Positions 43,246 through 51,861 of a stretch of DNA of 64,000 nt are shown in pieces. Source of the stretch: Deinococcus peraridilitoris DSM 19664. GTDB taxonomy: Bacteria > Deinococcota > Deinococci > Deinococcales > Deinococcaceae. The position numbers and the translations under genes are program-made. The stretch lies in assembly GCF_000317835.1 (NCBI RefSeq), contig NC_019793.1:2294001-2358000 (forward strand), written 5' to 3'. The notes beneath the pieces are model-generated. The model had not been told where the DNA came from. It worked only from the letters and a program-made list of their open reading frames with translations, and did no database searches. Numbering within the stretch: position 1 is the first letter of the stretch; each line of letters starts with the position of its first letter.

Positions 43246-43542
43246 TCACTCCAGGGGCAGCACGTCAAAGGTCTCGTCGGTGACCCGGTACTCGCCGTTG
43301 CCCGCGACGAACTCGGCAACCTTATGCAAGGTTTCCTCGATCCACTGAGGATCGCTCGAAATGGTCACCGCCCCGATCACTTCCCAATCGTGGCTGTCAA
43401 GGCCGTCAAGACGCGCGACCGACACGGGAAAGCGTGACTTGAGACGTTCGACCACAGGACGGACCAGCGCGCGCTTTTCCTTCAGGTTGTCCACCCACGG
43501 CATTTCCAGGCGGCAGGTGTACGTTCCGATGTAACCCAACAT
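43246..43542 (-). CDS. YlxP / DUF503 family protein
   Basis: A 98-aa conserved protein of the DUF503/YlxP family, often found near ribosome-maturation genes such as rbfA; its biochemical role is not settled. Seen: [42 protein letters not shown] and a short acidic end. TAGTGT lies 6 nt before the ATG with no Shine-Dalgarno, so the transcript is probably leaderless. Confidence 0.85.
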   Translation of the reverse strand: MLGYIGTYTCRLEMPWVDNLKEKRALVRPVVERLKSRFPVSVARLDGLDSHDWEVIGAVTISSDPQWIEETLHKVAEFVAGNGEYRVTDETFDVLPLE

Positions 43543-43679
43543 GCACCGACACTAAAGCAAAGTGGTCGAGGGCAAGTGCCGCCACGCCACGTTGCCGTGA
43601 GCAGGGACTTGAGCGGCGACACCGTGTCGTGCAGGAGTGGGCGATCGAAGGCAACTGACGAGCCCAGGTACGACCGACT

Positions 43680-43767
43680 CCGGCCGATCCAGGATCGGCC
43701 GGGCTGGAAAAAACGTCGTGTAGGCCAGTCAGAACATCCAGCGAAAGCGCTTATCCTTCGCTGGATG
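43680..43767. repeat. Two strong hairpins in the ylxP / HMA gap
   Basis: CCGGCCGATCC A GGATCGGCCGG (43680-43702) is a perfect inverted repeat around one base. CATCCAGCGAA / TTCGCTGGATG (43735-43767) is an 11-bp stem with an 11-nt loop. The second lies 28 nt past the minus-strand HMA gene and may terminate it. The first may be a protein site or part of a small RNA. Confidence 0.6.
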
Positions 43768-43794
43768 CACGAACGTCGGCAGGTTTGTTGCGAC

Positions 43795-44001
43795 TTACAG
43801 CATGCCGGCCAGAAAGCCCTGGCCACGGACGGTGCGGAGCAGGTCCATCACCGTAAGCTGCGAGGGATCGTAATGCACCTCGATCTGTCCATCATCGGGG
43901 ATGGCTTTTGTGACGCCTGACTGGGCCAGCAACAGCGAGGAGATACGCTCGCCAGCTTCCTTCGTCATGCCCCGCACGCCAATCAGTACACGAGTATTCA
44001 C
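43795..44001 (-). CDS. HMA-like small protein lacking the CxxC metal site
   Basis: A 68-aa ferredoxin-like-fold protein resembling heavy-metal-associated (CopZ/MerP) domains: [20 protein letters not shown], then [20 protein letters not shown]. Where metal chaperones carry MTCxxC this one reads MTKEAG, so copper binding by that site is unlikely. GTG start with TAAACT 6 nt upstream (leaderless). It follows the GNAT-like gene on the same strand after 21 nt. Confidence 0.72.
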   Translation of the reverse strand: MNTRVLIGVRGMTKEAGERISSLLLAQSGVTKAIPDDGQIEVHYDPSQLTVMDLLRTVRGQGFLAGML

Positions 44002-44022
44002 CGCTTCAGTTTAAGGCTTCCT

Positions 44023-44517
44023 TCATGACTCATGATGACGTTTCATTTCACGGCCTGGGGCTGAGTCCGCCCGTGATCCCAAAAGGCGCACCGCATATAC
44101 CCCCTGCTCGCGAAAGTGTTCACGTGCCGCGCCTTCTTGCAGCTCAGCCGTAACTCCCAGATGAAGTTCGTAGATGGCCGCGTCGTATGCACTTTTCGAG
44201 CAGGCGCGCAGCAGTCCGGAAGTCACGTCGGCGTCCGCCGGGCGTGCCAGCCACAGCCGGGTCACCAGCACGGTGGGCCGGTCGCCCTGCCAGACGCTCT
44301 GGGCAAAGATGGCGCCGCGCAGTTCCCCATCCTCCTCGGCCACGAAAGAGTGCTCGCTGCGCTCGTAAAACCGCAGGGCCGCCAGGGAGGTGCGCACGCG
44401 CCCTTCGCGTTCGCGCTCGCTCAGGGTGTCAAAGAGAGGATCTTCGCGGCGCAGGACGGTCAGGTCGAGGTCCACCAGGGGACCAAAATCGGCGGGAGTG
44501 AAAGCGCGGTACAGCAT
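44023..44517 (-). CDS. GNAT-like acyltransferase-fold protein
   Basis: A 164-aa protein of probable GNAT fold, close to a family seen in Thermus/Deinococcus (possibly DUF1999). Seen: MLYRAFTPADFGPLVDLDL, SFVAEEDGELRGAIFAQSVW and a central beta strand VLVTRLWLA. The canonical acetyl-CoA loop (Q/RxxGxG/A) is not evident, so catalysis is uncertain. TAGTCT sits 6 nt before the ATG, indicating a leaderless transcript. Confidence 0.65.
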   Translation of the reverse strand: MLYRAFTPADFGPLVDLDLTVLRREDPLFDTLSEREREGRVRTSLAALRFYERSEHSFVAEEDGELRGAIFAQSVWQGDRPTVLVTRLWLARPADADVTSGLLRACSKSAYDAAIYELHLGVTAELQEGAAREHFREQGVYAVRLLGSRADSAPGREMKRHHES

Positions 44518-44687
44518 GACAGGAGACTACACAGTTCTGTCGCAGTTCCGTGACCGTCCTGACTGCGAGGCCCTGTTGGCGCCGGGCAGGGCCCGGCTGG
44601 CCCGCCGCCAGCCGGACGGTTTTTGCCGTGAGGACTCGGTGATGGCGTGCTTGCCTGACGTTGCAGCATCAGATCGCACGGCGGCAC

Positions 44688-44693
44688 TATCAT
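44688..44693 (+). promoter_or_regulatory. -10 hexamer of leaderless gene at 44701
   Basis: TATCAT lies 7 nt before the ATG at 44701, without a Shine-Dalgarno. Confidence 0.55.
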
Positions 44694-44700
44694 TTGCCCT

Positions 44701-45105
44701 ATGACCAGTGACGCGTCGACTCGCACGCACCTCAAGTCCCTCGCGACGGCCCTGCGGCACTTTCACGCGGCCCTGCTGGACCAGGCCAAACGCGAATACG
44801 AGGCCCAGGGAGGCACCATCGCCGGCCCGATTGCCCTGTGGGGACTCGTCCTGAACGATCCGCACTTTCAGTGGCTGCGTCCGCTGTCGGGCCTGATGGC
44901 GACCCTCGACGAGGTGATCGACCGTAAAGAGCCCCTCTCGGAGCGTCATGTGCAGGACGTCCGGCAGGCGCTGGGGGCGCTGTTCAGCCCGCTCGATACG
45001 CGCTTCGGCGAGTTTCGTGCCGGCTACGAGCGCGCCCGGCATCTGCCCGACGTGCGCGAAACCGAGCAGCGTTGGCGTGAACTCGTCCGGGGCCTCGAAG
45101 CGTGA
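44701..45105 (+). CDS. Conserved hypothetical protein, helical
   Basis: Unrecognised 134-aa, mostly alpha-helical soluble protein ([26 protein letters not shown], then [28 protein letters not shown]). No signal or membrane segment, no catalytic motif. It lies directly before pth with 10 nt between them and shares its transcript. Confidence 0.65.
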   Translation: MTSDASTRTHLKSLATALRHFHAALLDQAKREYEAQGGTIAGPIALWGLVLNDPHFQWLRPLSGLMATLDEVIDRKEPLSERHVQDVRQALGALFSPLDTRFGEFRAGYERARHLPDVRETEQRWRELVRGLEA

Positions 45106-45115
45106 GGAACGCCGC

Positions 45116-45760
45116 TTGAAGCTGATCGTCGGGCTGGGCAATCCCGGCGCGCAATACGCCGCGACGCGTCACAATGTCGGCTGGCTGGTCGTGGACGAAC
45201 TGGCCCGGCAGGGAGAGCAGACCTGGCGCAAAGACCGGGATGCCGAGGTGTGTGAAGTGCGGCTGGGAGCACAAAAAGTATTGCTGGTCAAGCCGCAGAC
45301 TTTCATGAATACCTCGGGCCGGGCAGTCGTGCCGCTCGTGCGTTTTTACAAGCTGGCGCTGAGCGACCTGCTGGTCGTTCAGGACGACCTCGATTCACCG
45401 TTCGGATTGTTGAAAGTGCGCCTGGGAGGACGCTCGGGTGGTCAGAACGGCCTGAAGGACATCATCCGGGGCCTGGGGAGCGAGGACTTTGCCCGCCTGA
45501 AGATCGGAATTTCTCGTCCGCCTCCCGGCTGGGATGTCAGCGGCTGGGTGCTGTCCAAATGGCGCGCGGAAGAAGAAGCCACCTTGCGCACGCTCATCGA
45601 TCTGGGAACGCGCGCCGCCGCGATCTGGGCCGAAAGTGGCCTGCTCGAAGCGCAGCGGGCCTTCAACGGCACGGACCTTCGGCCGAAGCCTCCCACTCCC
45701 GAAAAGATTGCCGCAGCGGCTCGGGACGCTGCGGCAACCGGAGAGTCATCTGGGAGTTAA
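45116..45760 (+). CDS. pth: Peptidyl-tRNA hydrolase
   Basis: Recycles peptidyl-tRNAs released by drop-off. The 214-aa protein starts [11 protein letters not shown] (TTG start, with GAGGAA 6 nt upstream). It has catalytic His in TRHNVGW near residue 20, PQTFMNTSG near 66, [10 protein letters not shown] near 93, and [14 protein letters not shown]. The C-terminal 20 residues (Ala/Pro/Glu-rich) extend past the normal domain. Confidence 0.95.
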   Translation: MKLIVGLGNPGAQYAATRHNVGWLVVDELARQGEQTWRKDRDAEVCEVRLGAQKVLLVKPQTFMNTSGRAVVPLVRFYKLALSDLLVVQDDLDSPFGLLKVRLGGRSGGQNGLKDIIRGLGSEDFARLKIGISRPPPGWDVSGWVLSKWRAEEEATLRTLIDLGTRAAAIWAESGLLEAQRAFNGTDLRPKPPTPEKIAAAARDAAATGESSGS

Positions 45761-45774
45761 GGTTTCGCTTGAGG

Positions 45775-45802
45775 TTGTACTCGGCGCTTCTTGCCGTATT
45801 CT
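45775..45802 (+). promoter_or_regulatory. Promoter of M42 peptidase gene (leaderless)
   Basis: TTGTAC (45775-45780), 16-nt spacer, TATTCT (45797-45802). The GTG start follows after 6 nt. Confidence 0.65.
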
Positions 45803-45808
45803 TGCCCG

Positions 45809-46855
45809 GTGACACAACTCAATTTGGATCTGCTGCGTCGGCTTTCGGAAATCGACGGTGTGCCTGGCCGTGAAGAGCATGCCCGTGACCTCGTGCGCAC
45901 CGAAATCGAGGGCCTGGTCGATGAGCTGCGCGAGGACGCCCTGGGAAACCTGATCGCCCTGAAGCGTGGAACGGCGCCCGAGGGTGAACGCCTGCGCGTG
46001 ATGCTCTCGGCACACCTCGACGAAATCGGTTTCATGGTGAAGTTCATCGACGATCAAGGCTACCTGCGCCTGCAGAATTTGGGTGGCTTCGATACCCGTA
46101 ACCTCTTTGCGCGCAACGTCAAGGTCTGGACGAACGGGGGAGAGCTGCCGGGCATTCTCACTCCGGGCGGGCGCCCGGTGCACATCGCGTCGGCAGAGGA
46201 CCGCAAGAAAGTGCCCGAACTGCGCGAATTCTTCGTGGACCTCGGTCTGGGCGCAGAGGAAGTCAGGCGGCGCGTGCGGGTGGGAGACAGTGTCACGCTC
46301 GATCAGGCATTTCGTGAGGTCGGCGACCTGGCGACCGGTAAGGCGATGGACGACCGCGCCAGCGTGTTCGTGCAGATCGAGGCACTGCGCGCGCTGCAGG
46401 ACACGCCGCCGCGCCATGACGTGTATGCGGTGTTTTCCACCCAGGAGGAAGTCGGCCTGCGCGGTGCGGTGGTCGCGGCGTACAGTGTCGAGCCCGACCT
46501 GGGTGTGGCTCTCGACGTGACCCTGGCCGTCGACACCCCCGGCGTGGGGCCTGACGAGGCCGTTTCGAAGGCCGGAGAGGGTGTGGGCATCAAGCTCTTC
46601 GACGGCAGCATGATCTCCACGCGCTTCCTGGTCGACGAGATGATCGCCCTGGCCGAAGCCAACGGCATTCCCTACCAGCTGGAGGTTCTGCCGTTGGGCG
46701 GCACCGATGCGGGCGCCATTCAGCGTTCGCGTGGTGGAGTGCCAAGCGTGACCCTCAGCCTGCCCACGCGTTACATTCACACCGTGGTGGAAAGTGTCCA
46801 CAAAAAGGACCTGCAGGCCACCCTGGACCTGCTCGTCGCTTATCTCAAACACTGA
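45809..46855 (+). CDS. M42-family metalloaminopeptidase
   Basis: A 348-aa di-metal aminopeptidase/glutamyl aminopeptidase of the TET-forming M42 family. Seen: SAHLDEIGFMV near residue 66 (metal His and Asp), LATGKAMDDRAS near 175 (bridging Asp), STQEEVGLRGA near 205 (catalytic Glu pair), LDVTLAVDTPG near 230, and RYIHTVVESV near 320 (last His). Chosen start is GTG 45809 because the -10 lies 6 nt before it. Confidence 0.9.
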   Translation: MTQLNLDLLRRLSEIDGVPGREEHARDLVRTEIEGLVDELREDALGNLIALKRGTAPEGERLRVMLSAHLDEIGFMVKFIDDQGYLRLQNLGGFDTRNLFARNVKVWTNGGELPGILTPGGRPVHIASAEDRKKVPELREFFVDLGLGAEEVRRRVRVGDSVTLDQAFREVGDLATGKAMDDRASVFVQIEALRALQDTPPRHDVYAVFSTQEEVGLRGAVVAAYSVEPDLGVALDVTLAVDTPGVGPDEAVSKAGEGVGIKLFDGSMISTRFLVDEMIALAEANGIPYQLEVLPLGGTDAGAIQRSRGGVPSVTLSLPTRYIHTVVESVHKKDLQATLDLLVAYLKH

Positions 46856-46862
46856 ACGCCTG

Positions 46863-46912
46863 ACAAAGACACGCCGCCCCGATGCCGCACGGGGCGGCGT
46901 GTCTTTGTGCCT
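46863..46912 (+). terminator. Terminator after M42 gene
   Basis: ACAAAGACACGCCGCCCC, 10-nt loop, GGGGCGGCGTGTCTTTGT: a perfect 18-bp stem 7 nt after the stop. Confidence 0.85.
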
Positions 46913-47047
46913 GAGGGTCTGGTAGGGCGGTCAGGCACTGTTTAGGTTGATGATGACAAATTGCAGAGAAAGCCAGAAAATACTCTATGTAGATCCATAA
47001 ATCGTGCAAGACGTACGAAAAAACCTGGACAAGTTGCACAAATCGCG

Positions 47048-47076
47048 TTGACAGGCCGGGATCGTCCGTCTACGCT
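47048..47076 (+). promoter_or_regulatory. Consensus promoter of glnK-amtB
   Basis: TTGACA (47048-47053), 17-nt spacer, TACGCT (47071-47076). Leader of about 10-15 nt with AGGAGGGG before the glnK ATG. The 130 nt upstream are AT-rich and may hold nitrogen-control sites, but none is certain. Confidence 0.85.
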
Positions 47077-47094
47077 CTCTTCAGGAGGGGTGTT

Positions 47095-47472
47095 ATGAAG
47101 CTGATCACCGCGATCGTGCGGCCTGAGCGCGTGCAACAGGTCAAGGAAGCGCTCTTTCAGGCCGGAATTTCTGGCGTGACCCTGACCCGGGTCAGTGGAC
47201 ACGGCGGCGAGCAGGAAATCATCGAGCACTACCGAGGCAGCCGCGTCGTGATCGAGTTCCGCGAAAAGGTCGAATTCAAGATGGCGGTCAGTGAACCCTT
47301 CGTCGACGTGGCCATCGAAGCCATTCGCCGCGCCGCCCACACCGGCGAAGTCGGTGACGGCAAGATTTTCGTGCAGACCCTCGACCGCGTGGTGCGCATT
47401 CGGACCGGAGAGCAGGACGACGAAGCCCTGACCCCCGTGAACGAAACCAAGCGTCAGCCCGTCCTCAAATGA
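47095..47472 (+). CDS. glnK: P-II nitrogen regulator lacking Tyr51
   Basis: Signal protein that senses 2-oxoglutarate and ATP/ADP and controls AmtB. The 125-aa protein has the P-II core: MKLITAIVRPERVQQVKEAL, VTLTRVSGHGG leading into the T-loop, and the C-terminal signature VGDGKIFVQTLDRVVRIRTGE. Tyr46 is present, but position 51 (the uridylylation Tyr in enteric P-II) is Val (HYRGSRVVIEF). Thermus GlnK, as I recall it, also lacks Tyr51. Its stop overlaps an in-frame ATG of amtB. Confidence 0.93.
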   Translation: MKLITAIVRPERVQQVKEALFQAGISGVTLTRVSGHGGEQEIIEHYRGSRVVIEFREKVEFKMAVSEPFVDVAIEAIRRAAHTGEVGDGKIFVQTLDRVVRIRTGEQDDEALTPVNETKRQPVLK

Positions 47473-47492
47473 ACGACCCAAGGAGCCCGGAC

Positions 47493-48812
47493 ATGAAGCG
47501 ACTCGCACTTCCTCTCTCTTTGCTGGGCACGCTCAGCACGGCTTTCGCCGCCACGCCGATCCTCGATACGGGCGACACTGCCTTTATGCTGGTGGCGGCC
47601 GCCTTGGTGTTCCTGATGACCCCTGGCCTGGCCTTTTTCTACGGCGGTCTGACGCGCGGAAAAAGCGTTCTGAATACCATGATGATGAGCTTCATTGCCC
47701 TCGGGGTGGGTGGCGTGTCGTGGGTGCTGGCCGGATACAGCCTGGCGTTCGGCGAGGGCGGCAACGCCTTGATCGGCAGCCTGAAAAACGTCGGCTTTGC
47801 CGGACTGGCAGGTGAACTGAGCGGCAGCATTCCCGCGTACGTCTTTGCGATTTTTCAGGCGATGTTCGCCATCATCACGCTCGCCCTCATCAGTGGGGCG
47901 GTCGTGGACCGCATGAAGTTCGGGGCGTTCGTGCTGTTCATCGCCCTGTGGTCCCTGCTGATCTACTCGCCTCTGGCGCACTGGGTCTGGAGTGCCGACG
48001 GCTGGCTCTTCAAGGAAGGCGCACTCGACTTTGCAGGTGGTACGGTGATTCACATCTCTGCCGGGGTAGCGGCCCTCGTGGCGGCGCTGATGCTCGGCCC
48101 GCGCATGGCGAGCGTCAAGCGCACCGCCGTGCCTCATAGCGTGCCGTTCGTGCTGCTCGGCGCGGGCCTGCTGTGGTTTGGCTGGTTTGGTTTCAACGCC
48201 GGCAGTGCGCTCGGCGCCAACCAAACGGCGGCGCTGGCCTTCGTGACGACGAGCGTGGCCACGGCCAGCGCCATGCTGGTGTGGCTTGCCTGGGAAAGCG
48301 TGCGGGATCAGAAGCCCACGGCAGTGGGCGCGGCGACCAGCATGGTCGTCGGTCTGGTCGCCATCACGCCGGCCTGTGGCTTTGTGAGCCCGCTCTCGGC
48401 CCTGCTGATCGGTGCGCTCGGGGCCACGGCGTCTTTCTGGGCTGTGCAGCTCAAGCACCGCTTTCAGACCGACGACGCGCTCGACGTGTTCGCCTGCCAC
48501 GGCGTGGCAGGCATCGTCGGCGCGATACTCACCGGCGTGTTCGCACAGAGCGCCTACAACGAGGCCGGATCTGGCGTGCTGGACGGCAACTGGGCGCAAC
48601 TGTGGGTGCAGGCGACCGGTGTGCTTGCCACCATCGCCTTTGTCGGGCTCGGTTCGTTCCTGCTGCTGAAACTGGTTGGCGCTTTGACCGGAGGCTTACG
48701 TCTGGGTGCTCACCAGGAAATGACGGGCATCGACATCAGCGCCCATCAGGAGCAGGGGTACAGTGATGACGAAGGCCCACTGGGCGCTCCGGTGTTGTTG
48801 GGTGGCGATTAA
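47493..48812 (+). CDS. amtB: Ammonium transporter
   Basis: Trimeric inner-membrane ammonium channel, partner of GlnK. The 439-aa protein has an N-terminal signal peptide (MKRLALPLSLLGTLSTAFA), DTAFMLVAAALVFLMTPGLAFFYGG, the family signature region DFAGGTVIHISAGVAALVAA with pore His near residue 185, and FACHGVAGIVGAILTGVFA with the second pore His near residue 337. ATG 47493 has CAAGGAGC upstream. ATG 47469, overlapping the glnK stop, would add 8 residues before the signal peptide. Confidence 0.93.
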   Translation: MKRLALPLSLLGTLSTAFAATPILDTGDTAFMLVAAALVFLMTPGLAFFYGGLTRGKSVLNTMMMSFIALGVGGVSWVLAGYSLAFGEGGNALIGSLKNVGFAGLAGELSGSIPAYVFAIFQAMFAIITLALISGAVVDRMKFGAFVLFIALWSLLIYSPLAHWVWSADGWLFKEGALDFAGGTVIHISAGVAALVAALMLGPRMASVKRTAVPHSVPFVLLGAGLLWFGWFGFNAGSALGANQTAALAFVTTSVATASAMLVWLAWESVRDQKPTAVGAATSMVVGLVAITPACGFVSPLSALLIGALGATASFWAVQLKHRFQTDDALDVFACHGVAGIVGAILTGVFAQSAYNEAGSGVLDGNWAQLWVQATGVLATIAFVGLGSFLLLKLVGALTGGLRLGAHQEMTGIDISAHQEQGYSDDEGPLGAPVLLGGD

Positions 48813-49159
48813 GAAAAACATAAGGATGGCAGCTTCGTTGCTCGCAGGACTCGCCTGGGCGAGTCCTGCTTTTTACCGATTTTTTACTGTGTTCAGGCGG
48901 GACGCTGGACAGAAACAGTGCGTATCTACCCTTCTTTTTTCTCGTGTTCATCGTCCCGGAGGATGATTGTCCCTCTCACCAGGGATTGGCCGTTATGGTA
49001 CTATTTGCCCGAGCTTGATTGTCCTTACTCACATCGAGCTTTCAAAGCATATTTCGGGCTTCGCCCCCGGCGCCCCACCTCCTTTGCGGGTGAGGCGCCA
49101 TGAACCACGGAAACCGTGCCAAGTGGAGACCGTGCATCAAGAAAGAAAGGAGGAGCAAT
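48813..49159. other. Region between amtB and the V-ATPase operon
   Basis: 347 nt. It holds the amtB terminator (48844-48874) and then the leader of the ATPase operon. Several TTG...TAT-like elements occur around 48960-49050 (for example TACTAT at 48999-49004), but no pair has good spacing, so the promoter is not assigned. No further gene is supported. Confidence 0.4.
48844..48874 (+). terminator. Terminator of glnK-amtB
   Basis: GCAGGACTCGCC / GGCGAGTCCTGC followed by TTTTT: a classic intrinsic terminator. Confidence 0.88.
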
Positions 49160-49477
49160 TTGGACGCCTCAAGTCGTATTCTGAGTGAACTCGCCAGCCG
49201 CGAGCAGGCGCTCGATCAGCAGATCGAAGCCGCCCGCCTCGAAGCCGCTCGTGAAGTCGAGGCTGCCGAAGCGGAGGCCGCGCGTATCATGCGTCAGGCC
49301 GAAGCGGACTTGCAGTCCATGCAAGCCGAGTTCGAGCAAGTGCTCGCCCGTCAAAGCGCCGAGATTCGCGAGCGGGCCCAAACCGAGGCCCAAAGCGAGG
49401 TGCACGCCGCCCAGACGCGCAGTGAAGGCAAGCTCGCACAAGCGGTCGAGACCATTCTGAGGGCGGTGTTGCCTTGA
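49160..49477 (+). CDS. V/A-type ATPase peripheral-stalk subunit G/H
   Basis: A 105-aa coiled-coil protein (long run of Glu, Ala, Arg and Gln, no Pro in the middle) expected to pair with subunit E as the peripheral stalk. TTG 49160 is chosen because AAGGAGGAG lies 5 nt upstream; the frame is open for 20 codons more. First gene of the nine-gene ATPase operon, whose order (G/H-I-K-E-C-F-A-B-D) is that of Thermus. Confidence 0.85.
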   Translation: MDASSRILSELASREQALDQQIEAARLEAAREVEAAEAEAARIMRQAEADLQSMQAEFEQVLARQSAEIRERAQTEAQSEVHAAQTRSEGKLAQAVETILRAVLP

Positions 49478-51453
49478 TCAACAAGATGCAGCAGGTGCTG
49501 ATCGTCGGGCGCAGGCGCGACGCCCAGACCCTGGTGACCGCCCTGCAGGACGCGGGTGTGATGCACGTCGTTCCGCTTTCCTCCGGTCCACTGGCCAGCT
49601 CGGCCGTGGCGGGAGGAAGCAGCGACGAGCGCAAAACCGCCGAGCGTCTGCTGGCCCGCGCCGAGTCCACCATCGCCGAACTTGGTCTGCGCCGCCCGCT
49701 GGGCGCGCTGCCGAGCGTCGGTGAGGACGAGTGGGAGAGCGCCGTGGAAGTTGCGGCCGCGCCCAGTGCGCAGCTCGCCCGTGAACTCGGCGATGTGCGC
49801 GCCGACGTGGACGCCGCACGTACCTATGGTGATGTCGTGCGCGCCCTCGCCGAGCTTGCCTCGGGTCTCGACCGCAGCCGCCGCATGGCGGTGCTGCCCT
49901 TCGTGCTGCCCAAAAACGAAGGGGTCGGCGAGCTCGAACGCGTGCTTCGCCAGGACCTCGAGGAACGCTTCGCCCTGGATACCCGCGTGGTCGGCAACGT
50001 CACCGCGGGCGTCGTTGTGGCGCTTGCGCGTGAACGCGACAAGGCGCGCGCCGCACTGGGCAAGGCCCGTATCGGCGAACTGCGCCTTCCGGGACGCTTT
50101 GAAGGCATGCCGCTCTCTCAGGCGGCCAGTGAACTGGCCGTTGTGGCCAAGAGCGGCGACGAGCAGCTGCAGCGCCTCGAAGCACAACGCACGCAGCTCG
50201 CCGAACAGCACGGCGCGCGCCTGTTCGCGGCGCGTGACGCCCTGGTGGACCAGGTTGCGGTGTATGACGTGCAAGGCCTCGCTGCGCGCGGCAAGTACAG
50301 CATCGTCTTGCGCGGCTTCGTGCCCGACGACCGCGTGCCCGCCCTGCGCAGCACCCTGGACGGTTTTGGCGACGCCGTGAGCTACGAACTCACGCCCGCC
50401 GACGAGCATCACGGTGAGGAAGTTCCGGTTGAACTCAAAAACCGCGGATACTTCCAGCGCATGGAACCGCTGCTGGGCCTTTTCCCACCGCCGCGCTACG
50501 GCACCTTCGACCCGACGCCCATCATCGGGGTCTTCTTTCCTTTCTTCTTCGGCTTTGTGATTGCCGACATTGCCTACGGGCTGTTGCTGCTCTGGCTGGG
50601 CATCACCCTGGCCAACATGGCGCGCGCGGGCCGCCCGCTGGTGATCGGCCTGATGGGCGTGACCGTTCCGCCGGTCACCCTCGGCAACGTCGCGTACATC
50701 GTGAAGTGGATGGCGGGCTGGAGCATCCTGTGGGGCTTTCTCACCGGAGAGTTCTTCGGCACCCTGCTCGAACACATGCACGTCTTCTACATTCCCGGTC
50801 ATGGTGAGGGCGGGCTGATTCCGATCCTGTTCCCCCGCCTCGAGACCAGCTTCGTGTCGGTGGTGCTGGTCGTGAGTTTGGCCTTCGGCATCATTCAGGT
50901 CATCTGGGCCTGGCTGATCCGCATTCAGCTCACCGCCCGCCACGGTCACAAGCACCACATGTGGGAAGCCATCGGCATGCTGGGCGGCCTGATCGGTTTG
51001 ATTTTCCTGAGCTATCAGTACCTGCAGGGCGGCTTCGGTGTTCTTGGCAACGTCGGCAATCCGCTCAACCTGATCATGTACCTCGGCTTCGCGGTGTTCC
51101 TGCTGGGCCTGGTGATGGCGCGCGTGCCGCTGATGATTCTGGAGCTGATCTCCAACGGGGGCGCCCTGCTCTCCTACAGCCGACTCTTCGCGGTCGGTCT
51201 GGCCTCGGCGGTGCTGGCGCGCCTTGCCACCGACACCGGCTGGAGTTTGTACGAGCTGTACGGTCCCATCGGCGCGGTGCTCGGCATCATCGTCGGCCTG
51301 CTGATTCACGTGATCGCGGTGCTCTTCACCATCATCGGTCACGTGCTGCAACCCTTGCGTCTCAACTACGTCGAGTTCCTCACGCGCACCGGCTTTTACG
51401 AAGGCTCGGGACGCCGTTACTCGCCCTTCCGCCGCCTCAGTACCGACCGCTAA
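49474..51453 (+). CDS. atpI: V/A-type ATPase subunit I (membrane a-subunit)
   Basis: A 659-aa stator subunit forming the proton half-channels. An N-terminal soluble half (residues about 1-330, coiled-coil parts) is followed by about eight membrane helices. The last third has PLMILELISNGGALLSYSRLFAVGLASAVLA, with the conserved Glu and Arg facing the c-ring, and ends in LNYVEFLTRTGFYEGSGRRYSPF, diagnostic of the family. TTG start overlaps the upstream stop (TTGA); ATG 49486 is an alternative. Confidence 0.92.
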   Translation: MINKMQQVLIVGRRRDAQTLVTALQDAGVMHVVPLSSGPLASSAVAGGSSDERKTAERLLARAESTIAELGLRRPLGALPSVGEDEWESAVEVAAAPSAQLARELGDVRADVDAARTYGDVVRALAELASGLDRSRRMAVLPFVLPKNEGVGELERVLRQDLEERFALDTRVVGNVTAGVVVALARERDKARAALGKARIGELRLPGRFEGMPLSQAASELAVVAKSGDEQLQRLEAQRTQLAEQHGARLFAARDALVDQVAVYDVQGLAARGKYSIVLRGFVPDDRVPALRSTLDGFGDAVSYELTPADEHHGEEVPVELKNRGYFQRMEPLLGLFPPPRYGTFDPTPIIGVFFPFFFGFVIADIAYGLLLLWLGITLANMARAGRPLVIGLMGVTVPPVTLGNVAYIVKWMAGWSILWGFLTGEFFGTLLEHMHVFYIPGHGEGGLIPILFPRLETSFVSVVLVVSLAFGIIQVIWAWLIRIQLTARHGHKHHMWEAIGMLGGLIGLIFLSYQYLQGGFGVLGNVGNPLNLIMYLGFAVFLLGLVMARVPLMILELISNGGALLSYSRLFAVGLASAVLARLATDTGWSLYELYGPIGAVLGIIVGLLIHVIAVLFTIIGHVLQPLRLNYVEFLTRTGFYEGSGRRYSPFRRLSTDR

Positions 51454-51543
51454 CCCGGTGCTTTCCCCTTCGCCTTCTCAGCTTTTGTGCTCGCAAAACT
51501 TCACGCAGACGTGAAGTTTCGAAAAAATCCTCGGAGGAATCCT

Positions 51544-51858
51544 ATGTTCAAGTACCTCGTTGCCCTGCTCGCTCTGGCCCTCGTCTCCTTCGGTTTCGCT
51601 CAGGAAGCCGGCGCCGCCACTGCTCTCGCCGATGACGGCATTCGCCGTGGTCTGCTGGGCGTCGGCATGGGTCTGGCCATCGGCCTGGGCGCCATCGGTG
51701 CAGGCATTGCGCAGGGCCGCATCGGCGCTGCCGCCGCGGGCGCCATCGCCGAAGACCCCAGCAAGTTCGGTCAGATGCTGATTCTGGTCGTGATTCCCGA
51801 AACCCTCGTGATCTTCGGCCTGCTGATCGCCTTCCTCATCCCCGGTCTGGCTGCTTAA
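51544..51858 (+). CDS. atpK: V/A-type ATPase subunit K (c-ring proteolipid)
   Basis: A 104-aa proteolipid. Residues 1-19 look like a cleavable signal peptide (MFKYLVALLALALVSFGFA), as in Thermus, then two membrane helices with GVGMGLAIGLGAIGAGIAQG and ILVVIPETLVIFGLLIAFL; the Glu of IPETL is the ion-carrying residue. GGAGGAAT precedes the ATG. The high stoichiometry of this subunit fits its own strong ribosome site. Confidence 0.94.
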   Translation: MFKYLVALLALALVSFGFAQEAGAATALADDGIRRGLLGVGMGLAIGLGAIGAGIAQGRIGAAAAGAIAEDPSKFGQMLILVVIPETLVIFGLLIAFLIPGLAA

Positions 51859-51861
51859 TCC

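Noticed and set aside
46978..47000. TATGTAGATCCATAA upstream of glnK as a second RDRM
   Set aside because: The spacing between half-sites is one base short, and the gene has no known link to the radiation response.
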